DNA of 7,490 bases, from NCBI GenBank assembly GCA_030620925.1, contig JAUXIQ010000087.1, positions 1-7,490 on the forward strand, given 5' to 3'. The notes under the pieces were generated by a model. That model searched no databases. It was given only the letters and a program-made list of their open reading frames with translations, and was not told where the DNA came from. Below, one piece after another: positions 1-6,101 of the stretch (position 1 is its first letter; every line of letters starts with the position of its first letter). This DNA is from Nitrospinota bacterium. GTDB lineage: Bacteria > JAUXIQ01. A program made the position numbers and the translations under genes.

Positions 1-27
1 CATCGTAATAAACTGAAGATTTCCCAT

Positions 28-36
28 GAGGAGGGG
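28..36 (+). promoter_or_regulatory. Ribosome binding site of the ferredoxin-like gene
   Basis: GAGGAGGGG lies 5 bases before the ATG at 42 and is a strong Shine-Dalgarno match. It fixes the start of the first gene. Only 41 bases precede this gene, so no promoter can be judged and the operon may begin further upstream. Confidence 0.8.
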
Positions 37-41
37 ACAAA

Positions 42-1103
42 ATGAGCGGAAAAGATTCTTACGGCGTTCTAATGAAGAATTTAGGTTTCCCAGAGTCGGG
101 CACGCTCAGGGCGCTGCTCGAATATCTCATCTCGCCGCGGCAAGCGGGCCTGGCGGCGGCCATGCCCGGGCACCCGGATGATCTGGCGGAAAAGCTGGGT
201 ATGGACAAGGCGGCGGCTATGAGCGACATCCATGACATGTACCGCAGAGGGATAATATTCCCCAAAAACAGGTATACCATGGAGAAGTGCCGCTTCGCCA
301 AGACGGCCGGTGAATTTCACGACGCCATAGGTTCACGCCTCACCAACGACCCTGAGGCGGAACCCATGCTCTATAAGCTGATCTGGGATTTCCGGCGTTC
401 CGACATGGACAAGGATATGGCCGAAAGGTCCGCTAAGTATGAGGCCCCTATAATTCGCGTGGTGCCCCCCTACATACTGGTCAAGGACCATCCCGAGCTG
501 CTCCCCAGCGAAAACCTGAAAGAGCTCATATCGGCCCAGAGCTTGATCGCCGAGGCTGGATGCACCTGTAGGAAGACTAAACGGGCCCTGAAAGACCCCT
601 GCACATGCACCTCCGACGGAGACTGCATCGTCTTCGGCCGCGCCGCGGAAAACTGCATCACGCGGGGTACGGCGAAGGAGATAACCCAGGAAGAGGCCAT
701 GGATTTCTTCATCAAGATGGAAGAGAACGGAGTCATCCACAACTGGCTGAACTATGCGGGCACGGAGCTTTACATAATGTGCAACTGCTGTCCCTGCTGC
801 TGCATCGCCATTCATCCGCTGCGGGAGCATGGTGTGGACTATCACAAATGGTGGACGCCCAGCCGATGGGAGGCAAAGGTAGACGCTGAACTGTGCGCCA
901 GTTGTGAGCAGTGTGTAGACTACTGCGGCTTCGAAGCCATAGAGATGCAGGAGGTTGAAGGGGAAGATAAGGCCGTTGTGCTGCCGGAAAAATGTATGGG
1001 ATGCGGCGCCTGCGTCATACGCTGCCCCAATGATTCCATAAATTTCGACCTGGTGCGGCCGCCGGAGCATATCCCGGAAAAGCTTGTCGCTACCTTCCAT
1101 TAA
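42..1103 (+). CDS. Cysteine-rich 4Fe-4S ferredoxin-like protein with winged-helix-like N-terminus
   Basis: This is a 353-residue soluble protein with no signal peptide or membrane segment. Residues about 20-75 look like a winged helix-turn-helix (predicted helices, then a short strand at RRGIIF). The middle part (about 170-260) holds C174-x-C176, C187-x-C189, C195, C205 and the block CNCCPCCC at 247-254. The C-terminus is a two-cluster ferredoxin: C285-x2-C288-x2-C291-x3-C295 and C318-x2-C321-x2-C324-x3-C328-P. In the first cluster the residue after the last Cys is Gly instead of the usual Pro. There are 21 Cys in total. The layout resembles a family usually annotated only as 4Fe-4S binding protein in anaerobes; I know of no proven role. 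As the first gene before four acyl-CoA dehydrogenases it could carry or sense electrons from them, but that is inference. The Fe-S binding call is strong; the physiological role is unknown. Confidence 0.88.
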   Translation: MSGKDSYGVLMKNLGFPESGTLRALLEYLISPRQAGLAAAMPGHPDDLAEKLGMDKAAAMSDIHDMYRRGIIFPKNRYTMEKCRFAKTAGEFHDAIGSRLTNDPEAEPMLYKLIWDFRRSDMDKDMAERSAKYEAPIIRVVPPYILVKDHPELLPSENLKELISAQSLIAEAGCTCRKTKRALKDPCTCTSDGDCIVFGRAAENCITRGTAKEITQEEAMDFFIKMEENGVIHNWLNYAGTELYIMCNCCPCCCIAIHPLREHGVDYHKWWTPSRWEAKVDAELCASCEQCVDYCGFEAIEMQEVEGEDKAVVLPEKCMGCGACVIRCPNDSINFDLVRPPEHIPEKLVATFH

Positions 1104-1132
1104 AGACGGGCACCGCCCCTGGACCGACAATC

Positions 1133-1145
1133 GGAGGAGAAAGGA
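1133..1145 (+). promoter_or_regulatory. Ribosome binding site deciding the start of the first acyl-CoA dehydrogenase
   Basis: GGAGGAGAAAGGA ends 7 bases before the ATG at 1153. It selects this start over an in-frame ATG at 1084, which would overlap the preceding gene by 20 bases and add 23 residues (rich in Arg and Lys) that neither tandem paralogue has. Confidence 0.8.
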
Positions 1146-1152
1146 CAGACGT

Positions 1153-2313
1153 ATGCCCATTCAGATTTTCGATGAACAACATAACCTGTTCAGGAACTCG
1201 CTGCGCCGTTTCTGCGAAAATGAGATCGCGCCCTATGCCGAGGAGTGGCGCAAGCAGGGGGAGGTTCCCAGGGAGATATGGCGCAAGCTCGGTGATCAGG
1301 GCTTCATCGGCTACTGGGTAGACGAGGAATACGGCGGCGCCGGACTCGATTTTTCCTATTCAGTTATCATGGCCGAGGAGCTCACACGGGCCGGTTCGAC
1401 GGGCTTCAATGCAGGGTTCAGCGTCCACAACGATATCGTTATGCCCTATATTGGTATGTTGGGCAGCCACGAGCAGAAGCTGAAATGGCTCCCCAAGTGC
1501 TGCACGGGAGAATATGTAATCGCCATCGGCATGACCGAACCCGGTTCAGGCTCCGACCTGGCGGCGTTGAAGACCACCGCCGTTCGCGACGGCGACGACT
1601 ACGTGCTTAACGGTCAGAAGACCTTCATCACCAACGGCTACAACTGCGACCTCATCGTGGTGGCCTGCAAGACAGACCCCAAGGCCGACCCGCCTTACAA
1701 GGGCGTCTCTCTAATCGTTGTTGAGAACGGCACACCGGGCTTCATCAAGAACCGCAAGCTGGATAAGATAGGCCTGCACGATTCGGATACCGCGGAGCTG
1801 TTTTTCGATGACTGCCGCGTGCCGGCGGAAAACCTGCTGGGAAGGGAAGGGGACGGGTTCATCCCCATGATGAAGAACCTCCAGCAGGAGCGCCTCATCT
1901 CCGCCGTGGGTTCCATAGTGGGAGCGGAGGGCATGCTGGAAATCACGATCGAATACACCAAGACACGCACCGCCTTCGGCCGTCCTATATGCTCCTTCCA
2001 GCACAACACTTTCAAGATAGTGGAGATGGCCACCGAGATAGAGATGGCCAAGACTTTCACCTACGCGCTGGTGGAGGAGCACCTGGCAGGCGTGGATATC
2101 ACCCGGAAGGTCTCGATGTGCAAATGGTATAACGCCGAGCTGGCCAATCGCGTGGCCTACCACTGCGTCCAGCTCCACGGCGGCTACGGCTACATGGAGG
2201 AATACCAGATCGCCCGCGCCTACCAGGACGCCCGCGCTGGGACCATCGCCGCCGGTTCTACTGAGATCATGAAACGGATTATAGGCAGTATGATGGGATT
2301 GGGAGAAGATTAA
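1153..2313 (+). CDS. Acyl-CoA dehydrogenase, long-chain (LCAD)-like, tandem copy 1
   Basis: A 386-residue FAD flavoenzyme expected to introduce an alpha,beta double bond into an acyl-CoA thioester in the cytoplasm. The length is typical of the family. The first family signature is at 126-138 (GMTEPGSGSDLAA) and the second at 340-359 (QLHGGYGY followed by the spaced E, R and D). The likely catalytic base is E246 in QQERL, the position used by long-chain and isovaleryl-CoA dehydrogenases. The alternative base position near the C-terminus (YEGT in medium-chain enzymes) reads IAAGSTE, so it has Ala367. The context VHNDIVMPYI at 91-100 also resembles LCAD. The start at 1153 is chosen from the RBS and from exact length agreement with the two following copies. 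It sits 49 bases after the ferredoxin-like gene and 17 before copy 2. Substrate is unknown; long, branched or alicyclic acyl-CoA are all possible. Confidence 0.93.
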   Translation: MPIQIFDEQHNLFRNSLRRFCENEIAPYAEEWRKQGEVPREIWRKLGDQGFIGYWVDEEYGGAGLDFSYSVIMAEELTRAGSTGFNAGFSVHNDIVMPYIGMLGSHEQKLKWLPKCCTGEYVIAIGMTEPGSGSDLAALKTTAVRDGDDYVLNGQKTFITNGYNCDLIVVACKTDPKADPPYKGVSLIVVENGTPGFIKNRKLDKIGLHDSDTAELFFDDCRVPAENLLGREGDGFIPMMKNLQQERLISAVGSIVGAEGMLEITIEYTKTRTAFGRPICSFQHNTFKIVEMATEIEMAKTFTYALVEEHLAGVDITRKVSMCKWYNAELANRVAYHCVQLHGGYGYMEEYQIARAYQDARAGTIAAGSTEIMKRIIGSMMGLGED

Positions 2314-2330
2314 CAGAAGGGAATCGCCGA

Positions 2331-3491
2331 ATGCCAACCAATATCTTCGATGAACAACACGAGCTGTTCAGGAACACGGTACGCCGCTTCTGCGAGAATG
2401 AAATAGCGCCCCACGTCGAGGAATGGCGCAACAATGGAGAAGTTCCGCGGGAAATATGGCGCAGAATGGGCGAGCAGGGGTTTATCGGTTTCTGGGCGGA
2501 TGAAGAGTATGGTGGTGCGGGGTTGGATTTCGCCTATTCCGTAATCATGATAGAAGAGCTTTGCCGGGTCAGCGCTTCCGGCCTGAACAGCAAATACACC
2601 GTGCATAACGATATAGCCCTGCCCTACATCAACATGCTGGGCACGGCTGAACAGAAATCGAAATGGATGCCGAAATGCTGCAACGGAGAGCATATCGTAG
2701 CCATCGGTATGACCGAGCCGGGAGCAGGCTCAGACCTTGCGGCCATAAAGACCACCGCTGTTCGCGACGGCGACGATTACGTCATCAACGGCCAGAAGAC
2801 GTTCATCACCAACGGTCACACCTGCGACCTGCTGGTGCTGGCATGCAAGACCGACACCAAAGCCGTCCCCGCTTACAAAGGCGTCTCCCTCATCGTGATT
2901 GAGGACGGCACGCCCGGTTTCGTTAAGAACCGCAAGCTGCAAAAGATAGGCCTGCACGATTCGGATACCGCCGAACTCTTCTTCGAGGACTGCCGTGTGC
3001 CCGTTTCCAACCTGCTGGGAGAAGAAGGGGACGGATTTAAGCCCATGATGAGGAACTTGCAGCAGGAACGCCTCGTGGCCTGCGTGGGCGGCATAGTTAC
3101 CGCGGAACACCTCCTTGATATCACCGTCGAATACACCAAGACGCGCACCGCCTTCGGCCGCCCCATCTGCTCCTTCCAGCATAACACCTTCAAGATAGTC
3201 GAAATGGCTACTGAAATAGAGATGGCCAAGACTTTCACCTACTCCCTGATTGAAGACTACCTCTCGGGGATGGATATCACCACAAAAGTGTCCATGGCCA
3301 AGTGGTACAACTCAGAGCTGCTCAACAGGATCGCTTACCACTGCGTACAGCTCCACGGCGGCTACGGGTATATGGAGGAGTATGAGATCGGCCGTGCTTA
3401 CCAGGATGTCCGCATGAGGACCATCGCCGCTGGTTCCACCGAAATAATGAAGCGCATCATAGGAAAGAGGATGGGCCTGGGAGAAGATTGA
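2331..3491 (+). CDS. Acyl-CoA dehydrogenase, LCAD-like, tandem copy 2
   Basis: This 386-residue paralogue of the preceding gene aligns without gaps, with 302 of 386 residues identical by my count (78%). It keeps the family signatures (GMTEPGAGSD near 126, QLHGGYGY near 340), the likely catalytic base E246 in QQERL, and the non-acidic IAAGSTE at the other base position. It differs most from copy 1 at 77-90 (ASGLNSKYT instead of STGFNAGFS), at 250-260 just after the catalytic Glu, and at 352-363. In related structures these segments lie near the acyl pocket or the subunit interface, so a related but different substrate is plausible. The Shine-Dalgarno AGAAGGGA (2315-2322) lies in the 17-base gap after copy 1, implying co-transcription. 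The spacer that follows it is homologous to the spacer after copy 3. Confidence 0.93.
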   Translation: MPTNIFDEQHELFRNTVRRFCENEIAPHVEEWRNNGEVPREIWRRMGEQGFIGFWADEEYGGAGLDFAYSVIMIEELCRVSASGLNSKYTVHNDIALPYINMLGTAEQKSKWMPKCCNGEHIVAIGMTEPGAGSDLAAIKTTAVRDGDDYVINGQKTFITNGHTCDLLVLACKTDTKAVPAYKGVSLIVIEDGTPGFVKNRKLQKIGLHDSDTAELFFEDCRVPVSNLLGEEGDGFKPMMRNLQQERLVACVGGIVTAEHLLDITVEYTKTRTAFGRPICSFQHNTFKIVEMATEIEMAKTFTYSLIEDYLSGMDITTKVSMAKWYNSELLNRIAYHCVQLHGGYGYMEEYEIGRAYQDVRMRTIAAGSTEIMKRIIGKRMGLGED

Positions 3492-3508
3492 TAGAGAGCA
3501 GCGCCGGA

Positions 3509-3551
3509 CGGGGTGGGGGAGATCCTGAGTCGAGGGATTAAACCCGCACCT
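3509..3551 (+). repeat. Duplicated non-coding spacer element, copy after the second dehydrogenase
   Basis: These 43 bases align without gaps to 4763-4805, with 33 identical, including an exact 13-mer GGATTAAACCCGC (3535-3547). Each copy starts 17-18 bases after the stop codon of a tandem dehydrogenase, and the bases directly after the stop also match (TAGAGAGCAG against TATAGAGCAG). It appears to be a duplicated piece of the ancestral gene-plus-spacer unit. I see no convincing conserved hairpin. Confidence 0.7.
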
Positions 3552-3583
3552 GCTACATCAACTAAGACGAAAGGATCGACGAT

Positions 3584-4744
3584 ATGCCCATCAACATATT
3601 CAACGAGCAGCACGACCTGTTCCGAAACTCAGTCAGACGGTTCTGCGAAAACGAAGTGGCCCCCTACGCCCTCGAATGGCGCGAAAAGGAGAACATTCCC
3701 CGTGATGTCTGGCGCAAAATGGGCGACCAGGGGTTTATCGGGTTCTGGCTGGACGAAGAGCATGGCGGCGCAGGGCTGGATTTCTCTTATTCGGTGATAA
3801 TGGTGGAGGAGCTTTGCCGGTCGGGCTCCTGGGGGCTGAACACCGGCTACAGTGTGCATAACGACATTGCCATGCCCTACATAGACATGCTGGGCACTCC
3901 CGAGCAGAAGGCGCGGTGGCTGCCTAAATGCTGCACCGGCGAATATTTAACCTGCATCGGAATGAGCGAGCCGGGCGCAGGCTCCGACCTGGCGGCCATA
4001 AAGACCAGCGCCGTGCGAGACGGCGACGACTACGTGATAAACGGGCAGAAAACTTTTATCACCAACGGTCACAATTGCGACCTCATCGTGCTGGCCTGCA
4101 AGACCGACCCCAAGGCCGATCCTCCTTACAAGGGAGTTTCCCTCATTGTCGTCGAAGACGGCACACCGGGTTTCATCAAGAACCGCAAGCTGGAGAAGGT
4201 GGGTCTGCACGATTCGGATACCGCCGAACTCTTCTTCGATGATTGCCGCGTTCCGGCGGCGAATCTGCTGGGTAAGGAAGGGGACGGGTTTAAACCCATG
4301 ATGACGAACCTGCAGCAGGAGCGCCTGATAGTCGTGGTGGCCTACATAGCGCTATTGGACAGGATGCTGGAGATCACCGTGGACTATACAAAGACGCGCA
4401 CCGCTTTCGGCCGCCCCATCTGCTCCTTCCAGCACAATACCTTCAAAATAGTGGAGATGGCCACCGAGATCGAGATGGGCAGGACGTTCACCTATTCCCT
4501 GCTGGAAGATTATCTCTCCGGCGAAGACATCACCAGGAAGGTCTCCATGGCCAAATGGTATTTATCCGAGCTGACCAACCGGGTGGCTTACGACTGCGTC
4601 CAGCTCCACGGCGGTTACGGATACATGGAAGAATATGAGATTGCCCGTCTGTTCCTCGACGCCCGCGTCAACACTTTAGGCGGTGGAAGCACGGAGATCA
4701 TGAAACGCATCGTAGGGAAGATGATGGGCCTTGGCGAGGATTGA
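3584..4744 (+). CDS. Acyl-CoA dehydrogenase, LCAD-like, tandem copy 3
   Basis: A third 386-residue paralogue, gap-free against copies 1 and 2, with 304 of 386 residues identical to copy 1 by my count (79%). It has GMSEPGAGSD near 126, QLHGGYGYMEEYEIAR near 340, and the likely base E246 in QQERL. The second base position reads LGGGSTE, so Gly367 replaces the Ala of the other copies. It is the most divergent right after the catalytic Glu: residues 250-260 read VVVAYIALLDR, where copy 1 has SAVGSIVGAEG. This exchanges small residues for bulky ones along the helix that lines the acyl pocket. Residues 354-367 also differ (ARLFLDARVNTLGG). AAAGGA (3570-3575) provides the Shine-Dalgarno 8 bases before the ATG. 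A changed or narrower substrate range is inferred; the family assignment is firm. Confidence 0.93.
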   Translation: MPINIFNEQHDLFRNSVRRFCENEVAPYALEWREKENIPRDVWRKMGDQGFIGFWLDEEHGGAGLDFSYSVIMVEELCRSGSWGLNTGYSVHNDIAMPYIDMLGTPEQKARWLPKCCTGEYLTCIGMSEPGAGSDLAAIKTSAVRDGDDYVINGQKTFITNGHNCDLIVLACKTDPKADPPYKGVSLIVVEDGTPGFIKNRKLEKVGLHDSDTAELFFDDCRVPAANLLGKEGDGFKPMMTNLQQERLIVVVAYIALLDRMLEITVDYTKTRTAFGRPICSFQHNTFKIVEMATEIEMGRTFTYSLLEDYLSGEDITRKVSMAKWYLSELTNRVAYDCVQLHGGYGYMEEYEIARLFLDARVNTLGGGSTEIMKRIVGKMMGLGED

Positions 4745-4762
4745 TATAGAGCAGAACAAAAT

Positions 4763-4805
4763 CGGGGTGAGGGCGGTCCCGCGCCACAGGATTAAACCCG
4801 CCCCT
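4763..4805 (+). repeat. Duplicated non-coding spacer element, copy after the third dehydrogenase
   Basis: This is the partner of the element at 3509-3551 (33 of 43 bases identical, no gaps). It also contains AAACCCGCCCCTA (4794-4806), whose reverse complement TAGGGGCGGGTTT occurs exactly at 7167-7179 in the palindrome cluster after the operon. A short stem is possible between GGGCGG (4771-4776) and CCGCCC (4798-4803), but the other copy does not preserve it. Confidence 0.7.
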
Positions 4806-4841
4806 ATTAACTGTTTGACGTAGTACACAAAGGGGAGATAG

Positions 4842-5999
4842 ATGATAGATTTCAGCTTCACGCCTGAACAGGAGCTTTTTCGTAGAACAATCAGGGAGTT
4901 CGTCCAGCGTGAGATTCGACCCATGTCTCCAGAGTGGGATAAGAACCACGAGTATCCCAGGGAGGTGTTTAAGAAGATGGGGGAACTGGGTCTCCCCGGG
5001 GTGCACGTTCCTACCCAATACGGCGGCTCGGGGATGGACAGGGTCACCAGCGGCATAGCGGCGGAAGAGGTGGCGCGGGGCGATTTGAGCTGCGGTTACT
5101 CGGTCATGCTGGGGGGGCTCCTGGGGGACCTCATAGACGAATACGCTGTGGACAGGTTGAAGCAGGAATGGCTGCCCAGGATAGCCGGCGGTGAATCGGT
5201 GGTGGCCCTTGGGCTCACGGAGCCCTCGGCAGGCTCGGATGCAGCGTCCATCAAGCTGAAAGCCGTGCGGGACGGCGATGAATACGTCCTCGACGGCGAA
5301 AAGACCTCCATCTCCATGTGTTCCGTCGCAGACGCCATCGTCCTTTTCGCCCGCACCGGCGCCGAGGAGGAGAAACATCGGGGTGTGAGTACCTTCCTGG
5401 TCCCGTTAGACCTCCCGGGCATCACCACCACCCAGTTCAACGACATGGGCCATCACGCCGTAGGGCGGGGGTCGGTCTTCTTCGATAGCGTGCGCATACC
5501 CGCGGACCATCTGATGAGTTCCGAAGGGACGGGGTTCATCCAGGTGATGATCGGTTTCGATTACACCAGGGCCATCATCGGTCTCATGTGCCTGGGTTCG
5601 GCTGCCGCTTCGGTGGAGGATACCATCAACTACGTGAAGGAGCGCGAGGCTTTCGGGAGGCCCATAGCCCGCTTCGAGGGGGTCTCCTTTCCCATTGCGG
5701 AGGCGCTGACCAGGATAGACGCCGCCCGCTGGCAGTGCTACCGTACCCTGTGGCTCAAAGATAATGAGCTGCCGCATACCGCCGAGGCGGCCATGTGCAA
5801 ATGGTGGGCGCCCAGGATTTCGGTGGAGATCATCCACGAGATGCTGCTCCTGCACGGCCACTACGGCTACACCGACGAATTTCCACTGGAGCAGCGGCTG
5901 CGCGACGTGATAGGTCTGGAAATAGGGGACGGCACGGCGCAGATACAGAAGATAGTCATCGCCCGCGAGCTCATAGGCAAGGAATACAAACCTTACTGA
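4842..5999 (+). CDS. Acyl-CoA dehydrogenase, distinct subfamily, possibly alicyclic acyl-CoA
   Basis: A 385-residue FAD-dependent acyl-CoA dehydrogenase, clearly related to its three neighbours but far more diverged. The N-terminal helical region starts FTPEQELFRRTIREF, the first signature is GLTEPSAGSDAAS at 124-136, KEREAFGRPI is at 266-275, and LHGHYGYTDEF is at 337-347. The Glu used as base by LCAD-type enzymes is replaced: FDYTR at 239-243 puts Thr242 there. The other base position reads IGDGTAQIQK (361-370), so Asp363 stands where medium-chain enzymes have Glu. The C-terminal wording RDVIGLEIGDGTAQI reminds me of cyclohexanecarboxyl-CoA dehydrogenases of anaerobic benzoate and cyclohexanoate metabolism; this is memory, not a search. 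AGGGGAG (4831-4837) is the RBS. Family membership is firm and the substrate open. Confidence 0.92.
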   Translation: MIDFSFTPEQELFRRTIREFVQREIRPMSPEWDKNHEYPREVFKKMGELGLPGVHVPTQYGGSGMDRVTSGIAAEEVARGDLSCGYSVMLGGLLGDLIDEYAVDRLKQEWLPRIAGGESVVALGLTEPSAGSDAASIKLKAVRDGDEYVLDGEKTSISMCSVADAIVLFARTGAEEEKHRGVSTFLVPLDLPGITTTQFNDMGHHAVGRGSVFFDSVRIPADHLMSSEGTGFIQVMIGFDYTRAIIGLMCLGSAAASVEDTINYVKEREAFGRPIARFEGVSFPIAEALTRIDAARWQCYRTLWLKDNELPHTAEAAMCKWWAPRISVEIIHEMLLLHGHYGYTDEFPLEQRLRDVIGLEIGDGTAQIQKIVIARELIGKEYKPY

Positions 6000-6084
6000 A
6001 CCGAATAAATATTAGTGTCGGGGAGACGGATTTTTCGGAACCCGGGGGAGGGATAATCTCCGCATAATTAACCACGAATGGTGC

Positions 6085-6094
6085 AAAGGGGGGG
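6085..6094 (+). promoter_or_regulatory. Ribosome binding site deciding the start of the amidohydrolase
   Basis: AAAGGGGGGG ends 7 bases before the ATG at 6102. It lies inside the reading frame that opens at the upstream ATG 6078, which has no such sequence at a good distance. Starting at 6102 gives MIIDVHYH, the usual N-terminal metal-binding strand of this family at the very beginning of the protein. Confidence 0.8.
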
Positions 6095-6101
6095 AACAAC
6101 T

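Noticed and set aside
1107-1118. Small hairpin GGGC-ACC-GCCC after the ferredoxin-like gene
   Set aside because: The stem is only 4 base pairs and no T-run follows, so it is not a convincing terminator, and the next gene begins shortly after.
1084-1152. Longer N-terminus for the first tandem dehydrogenase
   Set aside because: It would overlap the preceding gene, lacks a good RBS, and its 23 extra residues are absent in both paralogues of identical length.
333-1160. Long open frame of 275 codons on the - strand opposite the ferredoxin-like gene
   Set aside because: It is antisense to a gene with unmistakable 4Fe-4S motifs, shows no recognisable domain, and is the kind of open antisense frame common in GC-rich genes.
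1711-2337. Open frame of 208 codons on the - strand opposite the first dehydrogenase
   Set aside because: The same antisense pattern recurs opposite the other tandem copies, which is explained by conservation of the sense gene. No RBS or domain supports it.
4815-4843. Possible internal promoter before the fourth dehydrogenase (TTGACG with ATAGAT 17 bases later)
   Set aside because: The -10-like box would overlap the start codon, so transcription would begin inside the gene. The RBS between the boxes argues for read-through from upstream.
4698-5378. Open frame of 226 codons on the - strand across the start of the fourth dehydrogenase
   Set aside because: It covers the spacer and the N-terminal half of a well supported gene and has no recognisable protein features.
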